Origin: Strigamia acuminata
Taxonomy: Eukaryota > Arthropoda > Chilopoda > Geophilomorpha > Linotaeniidae
DNA length: 64,000 nt
Reading direction: 5' to 3'
Assembly (NCBI GenBank): GCA_949358305.1
Contig: OX442314.1
Span: forward strand, 20,267,060-20,331,059
The first letter of the stretch is position 1. The number at the start of each line of letters is the position of its first letter. The position numbers and the translations under genes are program-made. This document shows, piece by piece, positions 31,984 to 47,802 of this stretch. The notes under the pieces were generated by a model. That model searched no databases and was not told the DNA's origin. It saw only the letters and a list, made by a program, of their open reading frames with translations.

Positions 31984-33216
31984 ATGAAGGTCCACATTCT
32001 TCCTGCCTTGCAAGACAATTATATGTATTTGATAGTTGATGAAGAGACTAAAGAGGCAGCCATTGTTGATCCAGTTGAACCTGACAAAGTATATATACAA
32101 ATAACTCGTTAATAAATAAATGTTTAATTTTGTAATAATTATGTTACAGGTGATAAATAAAGTGAGGGAAGAAGGAGTCAATTTAACTACTGTGCTCACT
32201 ACTCATCATCATTGGTACGGTAATCAAGACAATAAGCGCATTCAAAATGAATACGGTTGCTGTTTTTAAAGTTAGATCGAAACAAGGCAGCTCAAAAGGC
32301 TGTTTCAAAATATTGTTTAAAATGCTGTTTAGTCTAAATGACTTTATGAATGCGCCTAGTAATTTAAAATATTGTATGATATATTTAAAATAAATTTTAT
32401 TTCATATATAGGGACCATGCTGGTGGAAATGCAGATTTGGTTAAAAAAGTGAAAAATCTGAAAGTGTATGGAGGTGATCAGCGAATAGATGCACTTACAA
32501 AAGTGGTTTCTCATGGGACCGAATTAACAGTACACAAAATGCTATTTTTATCTTTAAAAAGCTTTTTAAACAAATTATTATGCCATTTAGGTTGGTAAAT
32601 TATTTGTCAAATGTTTGTTCACGCCTTGTCACACGAGTGGACACATTTGCTATTTTGTCACGAGTCCAAACGGCGCTCCGCCCGCAGTTTTCACTGGTAT
32701 AGCAATTTATTATGACTTAGCGATTAATATAGTTGTTAATTACTGTTTGAATGGTTTGAATTTCAGGTGATACATTGTTTCTAGCTGGCTGTGGTCGATT
32801 TTTTGAGGGGAAACCTGAAGAAATGTATCGAGCTTTGGTGGAAATTTTGGGAACTCTCCCAGATATAACTGTAATAGCAGACATTTTCGCTTTTTTAAGG
32901 TTAAATAGTGCTAATATATATATATTGTAATATATAATTCCAGAGAGTTTATTGTGGACATGAATATGCAGTTGCAAACTTGAAGTTCGCGCGAAGCATC
33001 GAACCTGACAACGCTGCAATTTATGAGAAAATGGTGTGGGCAAAGAATCAAATAGAGAAGCACGAACCAACCGTTCCATCTACCATCGGCGAGGAAAAAA
33101 TGTACAATCCGTTTATGAGAGTGAGGGAAGAATCAATTCAACAACATGCCTGTCAAACCGATCCAATTGCAACGATGGGTGTTATTCGTAAAGAAAAAGA
33201 CAATTTTAAAGCATAA
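31984..33216 (+). CDS. HAGH: Hydroxyacylglutathione hydrolase (glyoxalase II)
   Basis: Hydrolyses S-D-lactoylglutathione to D-lactate and glutathione, the second step of methylglyoxal detoxification. Six exons: 31984-32088, 32150-32214, 32412-32529, 32591-32696, 32767-32870, 32944-33216 (256 aa; human cytosolic form 260). All metallo-beta-lactamase ligands are present: THHHWDH (H54, H56, D58, H59), the His in TPCHTSGH, the Asp in GDTLF and the His in CGHEY. C-terminal [14 protein letters not shown] also matches. The frame stays open for about 25 codons upstream of the chosen ATG, from an acceptor at about 31906. As in vertebrates, a longer mitochondrial isoform may start in an upstream exon that I cannot identify. 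Intron 2 holds a MITE copy. Confidence 0.95.
32235..32356 (+). mobile_element. MITE-like element, copy 3 (internally deleted)
   Basis: 122 bp inside HAGH intron 2. It is flanked by TA, with ends AGCGCATTCA and TGAATGCGCC and an internal segment (TTTAAAGTTAGATCGA, TGTTTAGTCTAAATGAC) shared with the copy at 4098-4279. It is shorter than copy 2, so it carries an internal deletion. Confidence 0.75.
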
Positions 33217-33652
33217 TGAACAAGAAAATGTCACGTGTATGTTACCGGAAATAAATACAATTTCGCACAGAACAATGAATAGATTTTTATTTCGATTTCG
33301 ATAATTTATGTAGTGAAATGACCGCACGAATAGAGGTCGTAAATTCTTCAACACTAACTGCAGACGCGTACTTAATGTTGAACCATTGCCACAATAATTT
33401 GCTTATTGCGCATGCTCCGAAATTTTTTAATTCTGCTCAAACTTATTGCTGAAATATTTAACTACCTCAATAAAGAAAATTAATTGTATAAGTGGATGAA
33501 AAAGATAATCATTCGACGTCTATTTTTAGATAATAATTAAATAAAAATATGTTTGAGAATGTAAAAGTGGTGAATCGTGTCGGTCTGCTGCTAGTCGTAG
33601 AAGACTTATTACAGTTCAGTTACGTTGTTCGCTGAGTGTACTCCATGTCAAT
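33217..33652. other. HAGH-PDPK1 intergenic region
   Basis: AT-rich, 436 bp, both flanking genes on the plus strand. TTGCGCATGC near 33406 resembles half of an NRF-1 site upstream of PDPK1. Nothing else is recognised. Confidence 0.4.
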
Positions 33653-36371
33653 ATGGCTGACGATTTTCCAGTGAGTATTGTAAAGAATTAACAGTTATTG
33701 ACCTTGTACTAAGTTGAAATTGCTTTTGAATAGAATTAATAATGTCATAATACTTGTTTTCTGGACAAAACTGAACAATCCTTGGCGTTATAATGAAATT
33801 AACTACAACTATTCAGCTCGAACCGGAAGTTTGTTAGATTGTGAAATATGTATTGAAAAAAAATATTTGTTTTTGACATTATTAATTTGAAGTTATTAAA
33901 TAAAAGATGATTAATTGAATTCCGTATGTTTTAACACAGACTAAACAAATGGGATCAGTAATTTCATGCTATACAAAGTGCGATTCAACGGATCAAGCTC
34001 AAATTAAAACTTCGAATAACTCCGAAACAAAAAATAACTCGGTAAGAAAAGGGAACACAGCGGGCGAAATGACCCAAATAAAAACGGCACTGAAAACAAA
34101 TTCTCATCACATTTAAATAAAATTTTCTATTTGCTGTGTTTACCAATTTCTTATTTCTCATCTGACATTTCTTATTTTTTTTTAGCCAATCGAATGCACC
34201 ATTAAAAAGGATTCTATCCCACTGGCTAACGGAAGTATAGCCAGACCAGTTATGAATCAATCTACATCGGTTCCTTCATCAACGACGAAAAAGCAGCGCG
34301 ATAAAGATTATATATTTGGGAAGGTTATAGGTGAAGGGTCCTTCTCAACTGTATTTTTAGTCAAAGATATTCGAACGGAGAAACAATATGCCAGTAAGAT
34401 TATATCCCGTTTGATTAAAATATGTAAATTTGTTTTAATTTTTGATATTTTTTCTTGTTGCAGTGAAAGTTTGCGATAAAGATTTACTTTTACGGGAAAG
34501 GAAATCCGAGTATGTAAAAAGGGAGAGAGAAGCACTTTGTAGGCTCAATTCAAATTTATGTCCTTTCATAATTAAATTATATGCAACGTTTCAAGATGAA
34601 AGCAGATTATGTACGATTTGATGGATTGATTGATTTGTATGTGTTTTGTTATTGTTATTTTTGTTGTTGTTGTTAGATTTCGTTTTGTCTTATGCAAAAC
34701 ACGGTGAACTTCTACCTATTATCAACAAGGTAGGCTCGTTCAATGAAGAATGCACAAAATTCTATGCAGCTGAAGTTATTGTTGCGCTGGAGCACATTCA
34801 TAGACTGAAAATGATTCACAGAGACATTAAACCTGAAAATATTTTACTTAACGAGAACATGCATGTCCAATTAGGAGATTTTGGGTCTGTTAAGATTCAA
34901 GGATGTGCGAGTGATGGTATGTTACAAAAATTTAAAAATTCAATTTAAAAATTTAAATAAGTAGTTAATTGCTTTAATCGATCATTCAAACATTAATTTG
35001 TCTGGTTCTCAAGGTCTTTGCTGCAACTTTTGAATTGAATTCAATTAAATTCTTGATTTGGGTTTAATTATCTTTCAATTTTTTTTTTATGGATAATTGC
35101 AGATCGATTTAAAGAAGCAAGTAGAAGAAATTCGTTCGTCGGCACAGCACAATACGTTGCTCCGGAAATACTTACTGACAAGGAGCAGACCAAATCTGTG
35201 GATCTGTGGTCATTTGGTTGTACAGTTTATCAGATGTCTTCTGGTTATCCTCCTTTTAGAGGACTGTGAGAACTTGATTTGATGATTCTAGAGACGACAT
35301 ATTTTAATTCTTTAATTTAAATTTTAGAAATGAATATTTAATATTCCAAAAAGTGATGAAATTGGAGTACTCATATCCTGACAAATTTAATTCCAAAATC
35401 AGGGATTTTGTTGAGAAATTTCTCATACTGGAACCTCTTGACCGGTTAGGTGCTAACGACTCCGATGTCGACGGGTACACTTCAATAAGGAACCACGAGT
35501 TCTTCGACGGGCTCGAATGGGAATCTTTACATACGCAACTTCCGCCAAAAATCGCTGCCCCTGAACAAAACGAAACAGTCGCTTCGGTAGCCGAGTCTGA
35601 CGATTCAACCGATGAAGTAGAATTGAGTAGAAAAATAGGAATTTCAATGAATCAAATATTTTTTTGTTCAAATAGTTTCCCACGTCATTGGAACCGGGGC
35701 TCGATGAACGACAAATATCCCGGCTTCTTGGGTTAGATCTGCGCGATTATGATGTTGCTGCAGATCTCGCGTCAGGCGATAAATTGTCGGTCAGCGAGAT
35801 CAAGTCGACTAAAGTGTATGATTATCAACAATTGTTACCGGAGGATGTTCCTAGAGTGTTTGACGAATTGGATGAATGGAGAAGGCATCAGGCCACCGAC
35901 ACTTGGCATGAAAGAATCGCTAGAAATGTGATTCTAAAAATGGGTTTAGTGAGCAAACGAAAGGTTAATCAAATATAATAAAAAAAAAAAAAAATTTGTT
36001 TTAATAAAAATAATTTATTGATTTTGATTTTGATTTTTTGTTAAACTAATAGGGAATTTTAGCCAAGCCACGTGTTCTTGTTTTGACCACTGGTCCTTGT
36101 TTGTATTATTTTAATCAAGGGAGAGATCAGCCAAAGGGAGAAATTGTGTGGAATGCTCAGTTGAAAGCTGAAGCTAAAAATTTTAAATTATTTGTCGTGA
36201 GAACTGTAAGTTCGTACATAACACGTAACTTTTCAATATGATTAATGTATGTTTTTTTTAAAACTATTTTAGCCTGATAAATCGTATTATTTTGAAGACC
36301 ATAACCACCAGTCTCAACTATGGTGCGATTGGATAAACAATTTACATAAAATTTATCATCCACCGACCTAA
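33653..36371 (+). CDS. PDPK1: 3-phosphoinositide-dependent protein kinase 1
   Basis: AGC-family master kinase that phosphorylates the activation loop of AKT, S6K and others downstream of PI3K. Ten exons: 33653-33670, 33940-34041, 34186-34393, 34464-34610, 34677-34916, 35103-35265, 35328-35616, 35676-35963, 36053-36205, 36273-36371 (568 aa; human 556). Visible motifs: glycine loop GEGSFS (89-94), ATP-binding K111 in [12 protein letters not shown] (D208), DFG (D226), and activation-loop S249 in [11 protein letters not shown], equivalent to human S241. The C-terminal PH domain (about 470-565) includes [16 protein letters not shown]. The kinase-PH linker is acidic. The first two exons encode a poorly conserved N-terminal tail; the start at 33653 is the first ATG in frame with a good GTGAGT donor. 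Confidence 0.95.
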
Positions 36372-37852
36372 TTAAGGGCAGCTTCTTCAACCGACATTAG
36401 AGTTTTACTATGGCGTCATGTAATTTTTTTTTTATTTATATAAATATGGCGTATTTTTACACTTATTTAAAAAGCGCAAAGTGTAGAAGTTCTGTTTGTG
36501 CTATGCACCTTTTTGTTATGCATGTCACGTGACCACCAGAAAGGAGCTGCTCCTCCGATCAAACATCATTGCTCTTAAACGATGCTACAACTTTTACCTG
36601 GAAATTAAAGGCATTTAGAGTAAGAGAAATGAACAAATTCCGAGGTCGTGTGACTAAATAGTGGAAAATTGGGACATTATAACAAAAACGTTCTGGCGCA
36701 AACGCTATTAATCAATTGGTAATTTCTGTCCGATTAAATTATCAAGAGCAAGTTTTTTTTCAACGTAGTAAAGTAGAAATTACAATACAACTGGGGAAAA
36801 AAAATAAAAATGGGATTACGTGAAATTTTTACAAATGGAAGCAATGGATTTTTTTTTATATTTTATTGGTGTCCGATGAAATTTTAATTAAAGCATGCTA
36901 AGTCGTTTCGATTTAACGCGGAACTATTAAGTGTAGTGTGGTACAAATACAGCGCGTTAATCTCATACTTTTTTTTTATTTTCAGTTTATTTTTTACTTT
37001 ACAACATGTTTTTTTTAAAAAAAAAAGAAAAAAAAAGCAATGCTGTTGTAGAAAAATGTAAAACTGTTATTGCATTGAAAACAAAAGTAATAGCTGAGTA
37101 TACTAGCAACAAATTCTGTTGTGCACAAAATAATTTTATACTTAGTTTTAATTGTGCCTTGAATTATGTTTACTTGTAAAAAAAAAATTATTATAATATT
37201 AAAAGTAATTTTTTTTTCTCGAATTGTTTTAATATTGTTGAACATAGAATATGGCACAAGCACACGAATATATTGAAATTTAGTATTAAAATTTTACAAA
37301 ATCACATGCACATCAAAGTGCAAACTAATTCTCACGCAGGTACAATTCTGTTAAGGAGACCATTAGTTTTTATCGTTGTATAATAACTTTACTTTTTAAA
37401 CAGAATTTAACCTTTGAATTACTATCAAAATACTCAATTTTTGACAAAAATTGTCGCTTTTTATATCTTTTTTTTTACGTAATTTTATTTTTCTTATAAT
37501 TTTATTTAAGTTAATTGCATAGAAAAGTCTCTTAAATAATATCACGACTCGATGGAATGGAACTTACAAAAAATATTTTCAAACTTGATGGGAAAAAAAA
37601 AATTCATGATGAAAGTTAAGATTAGAGAAACACACATACGTAAATCAAATTGATGAAACGTCAACACGATTACACGATGAGATGCCAATTGTATAAAACC
37701 GTAAGAAAAAAACAAAAACAAAACAAACAAAAATTAAAACAAAAAAATTTGAACACCGTGCATAGGATGATAGGAGACGGATTTGATCGTGGATTGTCGC
37801 CCATATCGTTTCCACGGCAAGAAATTAAAAGATTTTTTCATAATCGATAAAT
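36372..37852. other. 1.5-kb convergent intergenic region
   Basis: Between the ends of PDPK1 (+) and the KCTD gene (-). It is very AT-rich with many A and T runs, and long 3' UTRs are likely. The only motif that stands out is GTCACGTGAC at 36524-36533. Confidence 0.5.
36524..36533. promoter_or_regulatory. CLEAR-type E-box palindrome
   Basis: GTCACGTGAC is the perfect 10-bp consensus for MiT/TFE (Mitf/TFEB) factors that control lysosomal and autophagy genes. It lies downstream of PDPK1, not at a start site, so function is unproven. Confidence 0.3.
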
Positions 37853-38869
37853 TCACATACGAGACCCTTTTTGCTGTAAAACCTACAATTATTAATTCAA
37901 ATTATTAATTTAAAATCGTTATTTTAATTTTATCGTGCGGATTTTAATTCTTTTCTACCTTTGCTCTGTCAGTGGGCTCTGCTTCTCGTTCCGTGCCGTT
38001 AGTGAGAGTTCCGTATTCGCGGGAAACGACACACAAAAATTCAGCGTGATCTTCGTTTCCGTAGTTATATGATGAGCCGATATTGATCAACTAAATAAAA
38101 TGACAAAATACCATTTAATTAGGATTTTCAAATCGATTTTGCGATGTTAACTTGTTCAAATCTCCATCCGTCGGACATAGTCGACACCATTTGCGTAAGT
38201 TCGTCCTCGTGACATTGTAGCACACGATATACATGTTTTTTAGACTCCTGGACAGAAATTTATAAATATTTTAAAAAAATCAAAATTTAAGAAAATAAAT
38301 AACTGAAAAATAACTTACTGATGATCTACGAACATTTCGTTCAATAATTTTGTCTTTTACTAATTTAATTAAAGCAGTTATGTTATAAAATTCCGCCTCT
38401 TCTAAAACACCTAAACAACAAAAGAAAAACGAACAAAATTTTTTAAAGTTTTTTTTATTTTTGAATCTTTAAAAAAATGTAGCGAATATTGACCTTCTTC
38501 CGCTAAGTCTTTGTTTATAACCAATTTTCCATGTCTCAAATAGTTTAATACTGGCCCGAAGTACGTAGGATCTCTATCGATCAAATATGCGCCGCTTTCA
38601 TCCTGAAACAAAGAGACAAAACCGTTAAAAGCAAAACAATAACAAGCGAAGCGATTAAAATTTGCATTGATAAAAACGATTACCCTGTCTGAATTCAAAT
38701 CGGGGTCGTCTTGGCAGAGTCGAAACAAAAATGATTTTGGATCTCGACATAGCGTCGTTCTGGTCGTCATAAAGTGTGTTCCACCAACATTTAATCTAAC
38801 CCATTCATTTCGGCTGGTTTTGTCATGGTTCTTATCGTTACAAGAATTCTCACTGTCTTGCGTCGCCAT
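37853..38869 (-). CDS. KCTD5: BTB/KCTD protein of the KCTD2/5/17 (insomniac) group
   Basis: Substrate adaptor for Cullin-3 E3 ligases; the Drosophila member, insomniac, affects sleep. Six exons: 38684-38869, 38494-38602, 38319-38410, 38152-38247, 37959-38090, 37853-37882 (214 aa; human KCTD5 234). The BTB/T1 domain spans about residues 22-125, with [37 protein letters not shown] and [19 protein letters not shown]. The C-terminal domain has [21 protein letters not shown] and [19 protein letters not shown]. The protein ends QQKGSRM, as in vertebrate KCTD5. The group cannot be split further by eye. Confidence 0.93.
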
Positions 38870-39163
38870 GTTTTATCGATCCTGACTCCTGCTGACATCT
38901 ATTAGAGGTCACGTAAGGTAAAAATAGCTAGTATAGCCATCTAAATGAAAGAGGACTGTATAATATATTTCTAACATTTTATAAATGTTAAAACGATAAT
39001 TGCAAATTTATTTTGCCATTATTTAACATATATAATTTTAAATTAACTATATATCATTTATTAAATAATAAAATTTTAATTTTATACCATGTTATTCGTG
39101 TTTTTTGTTTGTCTGTGAAGGCACGCAAAGTGATTGTAGAGCTTGGGTATACACAACCGGAAA
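38870..39163. promoter_or_regulatory. Divergent promoter region, KCTD5 / ATP5PD
   Basis: 293 bp between the two start codons. No TATA box is placed near either start; probably bidirectional. Confidence 0.4.
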
Positions 39164-39977
39164 ATGGCTGCTCGACGAATTACCAAGTCTGCTGTCGACT
39201 GGATTGTGTTTGCAGAAAAAATTCCTGAAACTCAGAAACTACAGTTTCAAGCTTTCAAAGGAAAATGCGATTCGTATTTAACAAAGTAAAAATTGATATT
39301 AAATATGCTTTAAAATTAATTTAATGCATTTAGTTTTATTTTTTCTATTTTATTATTATTATTATTATTTAAAGGGTTATGTCCTTGCCTGAAAATCCAC
39401 CGAAAATAGATTGGTCTACTTACCGTTCTAAGGTGCCTGTCGCTGGATTGGTCGAGCAATTCGAGAAAGAGGTAAAAAAAAAAATTGGTTAGGTTAAGTA
39501 AACATGGAAAATTACGTAACCTTTTGCTTCTTATTTCCAGTATACTGCGCTTAAAATTCCGTACCCGACAACGAACGTCATTTCTGAAATTGACACTCAG
39601 GAAAAAGAATCAGTACAGACATAAACACAGTCGAAAATGAAGAAATATTTATTTTTGTTTTAATTTCTTTTAAGGAGCGCGAAGTAGCTAATTTCGTACA
39701 AGCATCAGAGAAGAAAATCGCCGAATATCGAGCAGAGGTTTTTTAATTATTTAAATATTTTGAGAGGCGAGTGAAAAATTAGTAATATTTTTTTTATATT
39801 AACCACTAGCTGGAGACATGGAATAACATCGTTCCATTTGAGCACATGACGTTGCAAGATTTTCGTGAAACTTTCCCATTGTACGCTTTGGATCCGTTCA
39901 ACCGTCCTACTTTGTGGCCGCATAACCCAGAGGAACAATTGGATTATGATGACGGAGAACCGAAGTCCTCGCATTAA
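39164..39977 (+). CDS. ATP5PD: Mitochondrial ATP synthase subunit d
   Basis: Peripheral-stalk subunit of F1Fo ATP synthase. Five exons: 39164-39285, 39375-39471, 39541-39612, 39675-39737, 39810-39977 (173 aa; Drosophila ATPsynD is similar in size). The N-terminus MAARRITKSAVDW, then PPKIDWSTYRSKVPVAGLV, TALKIPYP, a charged helix, and the C-terminal MTLQDFRETFPL, NRPTLWPHNPEEQ are all family blocks. Intron 1 ends with a short TTA microsatellite. It is convergent with the UPF0193 gene, 81 bp stop to stop. Confidence 0.94.
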
Positions 39978-40058
39978 TTATATGCACAAATATTTGATTT
40001 AATAGTTTAAAAAACAACTTTATTGAAACTGATATAAAAAAAAAGGTAATTTTCAAAA

Positions 40059-40964
40059 TTAATCGGGTTGTTTCGAGAGAGAAGCTTTAGAATTTGCTTC
40101 TACATTAAGCAGTTCGAGTTCACGTAGTTTCTGTAAAATAATAATAAAATTCAAATATTAGAGATGTACGATTTTTTTTCTATTTGTATTTTATATCGAC
40201 ATACTTCTGCTACTTGGTTATTAATAATTGTAGAATACTGGTCAACGACGCCTAAGCTTCTCATGTCATCGAGAAATTGCCGTCTTTCTTCTATTTCTGT
40301 AACCACTTCTTCAAATCGTTCCTTTGTCGTCGGGAAGTGAGGATCTTTTTTTTCAGTTTCCACTGGTTTTGTTGCAACACGATCTATTCCGAATGCCATT
40401 AGGTTTTGTAATTTTTCTTTCTCTCTCACTGGTTTTTCTGGAGAAAAAAAAATATATATATGTATTATTATCTTTTATTAATTGAGTTGCGAATAGATAC
40501 CAAGATGGGCAACTGATGGTTTTTTTGGCACTTCATAACAGCCAGATTTTAGTATCGTCTCTTTGGATCTCAATCCAAAATTTCCTTTACACATGGGTGG
40601 AGATTCAGTACAAGTGCCGACGTATGGGTTTTTTCCTTTGAATTGTTTCTTACGCACACTCGTTGTCGATTGTTGATCATCTAGAAATTAGGAAGATTAT
40701 TTTAATTGGAAATATGTTTGATTTTGTGTACCTTTTAGGAGATTTTTCATTTCTCGTTGCTGCGCTAATGTGAGTTTTGCTTCTCTCATCAGGTCTGTTA
40801 GAAAGAAGTTATTAATTTTCAAAAATTTCTTATTACAAAATTTTTATTGTTGTACCTGAAAGATGATCTTGAGTTTCTTTACTATAATCTAACGGCGTCG
40901 AATGCCAAAAACCTCCTTTTCCTACTCTTTGCAAAATAGCCTTTTCTTGATTTTCGGAAGCCAT
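40059..40964 (-). CDS. UPF0193 (EVG1/C22orf23) family protein
   Basis: Small conserved animal protein of unclear molecular function, reported among cilium-associated genes. Five exons: 40856-40964, 40732-40794, 40501-40680, 40205-40437, 40059-40130 (218 aa; human C22orf23 217). Matching blocks are LMREAKLTLAQQREMKN near residue 40, EKEKLQNLMAFG, RFEEVVTEIEERRQFLDDM, LGVVDQYSTIINNQ and KLRELELL. It is mostly predicted helical and charged. It is divergent from BLM, 352 bp apart, across a promoter with a perfect NRF-1 palindrome. Confidence 0.85.
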
Positions 40965-41214
40965 ATTGTTTGTTTAATTACTATGGTAACGGAATGGCAG
41001 CCAATGGAAAGTTAGAATTTTAATCTAAAACAAAAGCGGCAAAGTTGAATGTATAGTCGCTTACAAACTATTCTAAGTTCTCATTTGATATTCTAATGTT
41101 GAAAACTAAAATCAGTTCTTTAAAAACATTTTACATGTATTTTTGTAGTTGAAATGCTTTATATAATAAATCCAATGTGGTGAAATAAAGCGCCAGCACG
41201 GCTAAATAACTATT

Positions 41215-41228
41215 CTGCGCATGCGCAG
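41215..41228. promoter_or_regulatory. NRF-1-type palindrome in the UPF0193/BLM divergent promoter
   Basis: CTGCGCATGCGCAG is a perfect 14-bp palindrome containing the NRF-1 consensus YGCGCAYGCGCR (insect homologue erect wing). It lies about 100 bp upstream of the BLM ATG and 250 bp upstream of the UPF0193 ATG. Confidence 0.6.
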
Positions 41229-41316
41229 TAAGTCCACTATCCGGGGAAACAGGCTTCCGCTTCAACTGGCGCGATTTAGTCTGGTTTCGTTTTGACGGTT
41301 TGAACTATCGGGTCAT

Positions 41317-45577
<4,261 letters not shown>

Positions 45578-45875
45578 AGAACTTAAAAAATTAATACTAA
45601 CAATAAATCAATTAATAAACGGTTTTTTTTGTGTTTTTTTTTATTTTTTTACAATTTAATGATTTGCATTAAATTTGCATTAAATTTTGTTTTGCTACAA
45701 TTCTCGACCACTCATCAACACGTAATTTTAGATTAATTTATTTGCTTCATTTTACCACCAGATAGCGATAGCAACGAAACTGTTTTAGAAGCTGAGTTCA
45801 GTACTAAAGGTAATTGTGCAAAGAAAAATTGCACGTGTTATTTTAAACAAACAATGCAATGAAACATACTTCAGC

Positions 45876-46979
45876 ATGACAGCACATGAGTTGAAAGACC
45901 AAGGAAACCGACTGTTTACGGCGAGGAAATTTGAAGAAGCTGTTTCTTGTTACAGCAAAGCCATTGTAAACGCATTTCTTTTTACATAGTCGCATATAAA
46001 AGCTAATTTCCTGATTTGAATATTTGTCTAGATAAAAAATCCAACTATTCCAACGTTTTTCTCGAACCGCGCATTATGTTATCTGAAGTTAAAACAATGG
46101 GAATTGGCGTGTCACGACTGCCGCCGAGCATTAGATATGGACCCCTCGCTGGTCAAGGGACATTTCTTTCTGGGTCAAGCATTACTCGAACTTAACATGT
46201 ACGACGATGCTATAAAACACTTACAAAGAGGTAAGCATTTTTATAAGTGTGCAAACCGGATGGATAGTAATGACTAATGAATATGTTAATTTTTTTTAGC
46301 TAATGATTTAGCCAAAGATCAGAAACTGAATTTTGGTGATGATGTTGCGATTCAACTAAGAATTGCTAAAAAGAAACGATGGTCAGTTCTCGAGGAGAAG
46401 AGGATTACGCAAGAAATTGAATTACAGACGTATTTGAATCGACTCATACGTGAAGATAAAGATCGGCAGTGTGAGATGTTGAGAAATAAAGCGGGGTTTA
46501 ATGAGAATACATCGAATGAATTCATGAAAATTGAAGCTGGATGTGTAAATTGAATTTTAAGAATTGTCAATAATTCATTTATTCGTGAATGATGTTTTTT
46601 TTTTGTTTTTGTTTTAGGATAGACATATCGCGGAATTAAATAGTTTGTTTGCAAAAATTGATGAACGAAGACGGGTATTTGTGGAAAATATTGGTTTTTA
46701 TTCATTTTACTAAAGTTAAAAATTTTATTCTGATAGAAACGGGATGTGCCTGATTATTTATGTGGAAAAATCAGTTTCGAATTGATGAGAGAACCGGTGA
46801 TTACTCCCAGCGGGATTACGTACGACCGTAAAGACATTGAGGAACATTTGCAACGAGTCGGACATTTTGATCCAGTCACTAGAACAGATCTCACGCAAGA
46901 TCAATTGATCCCGAATTTAGCTATGAAGGAAGTTGTCGACACTTTTATTGGTGAAAACGAATGGGCGATTGATTATTGA
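45876..46979 (+). CDS. STUB1: STUB1/CHIP, chaperone-associated U-box ubiquitin ligase
   Basis: Cytosolic co-chaperone that ubiquitylates HSP70/HSP90 clients. Five exons: 45876-45965, 46032-46230, 46300-46544, 46618-46674, 46737-46979 (277 aa; human 303). Three TPR motifs occupy about residues 3-105 ([44 protein letters not shown]). A charged coiled coil follows. The C-terminal U-box (about 200-272) has [16 protein letters not shown] and GHFDPVTR. The family's dimerisation Pro/Ile contacts are retained. The start is the first ATG in exon 1. It lies about 300 bp after BLM on the same strand. Confidence 0.95.
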
Positions 46980-47802
46980 TTCATTAATAACTTTTCCTTT
47001 TAATATCTTTTCGTTTTTTTTAAATATTGTCACATATCACTATTCTTATTTTAAAATGCTTTTTTTTTCTCCAAAATTTAAATATGATTTTATTATCTTT
47101 TATTTTATTTACCTTCCAATGCCTAAGGATTTTTATCGCTTTTGATTTAACATGGAGGTGCGGAACAGAGTTTACGTAGCATTGGCATTGGTGGGTTAAA
47201 ACAATTATATTTTCCGATTGTGATTTATTTGCTCTTAATTTTACATTAAACGAATCGAAATACCGGTGAATTGCATTCATTTTAGTTTTTAGGTTGTAGA
47301 ATTTGAATAATATACATCTTGTGTGCTTTTACATAAAAAATAAATTTGGTTTTGATTAATTTTCATAATAATGAATTCATGATTTCAAAATTATAATATA
47401 TTAACGATTGATGGCATGAAAAATAATCAAAGAATAAGGACGAAGACAAGCATAATTGTATATTTAACTAAAGTTTATGCACTTTCTGTTAAAGTTCGCA
47501 TCTTTTATGTATAAATGTGTACATAACAATTTTGATGTAAAACCATGTGTACAGAAATATCAGCTTGACTAATTTGATGATGTGGATTACAATTTAAAAC
47601 AATAGAAATAAACAGTAGTTTCACATTCATATTCTAGTTGTTACAATCACATGTGTTGGGCCTTAAATATTTAGAAGCAAAATTTTTATGAGTATAAAGA
47701 AAACAATCATGTTAAATGTTTTGAAGAGTAAGTTTTCGATATTTATTGAAATAAACGTGTAATATTGTCTGTCTATTTCGTACAGATTTTGTTGTAACGG
47801 GT
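46980..47802. other. AT-rich intergenic region
   Basis: 823 bp between STUB1 and the HAGH-like gene. A pyrimidine-rich tract and CAG at about 47786 could be the acceptor of a 5' untranslated exon of the latter. No other feature is seen. Confidence 0.4.

Noticed and set aside
45578..45875. Possible operon of BLM and STUB1
   Set aside because: Same strand and about 300 bp apart, but BLM is followed by AATAAA-type signals (for example near 45602) and STUB1 has its own upstream region; no trans-splice leader evidence.
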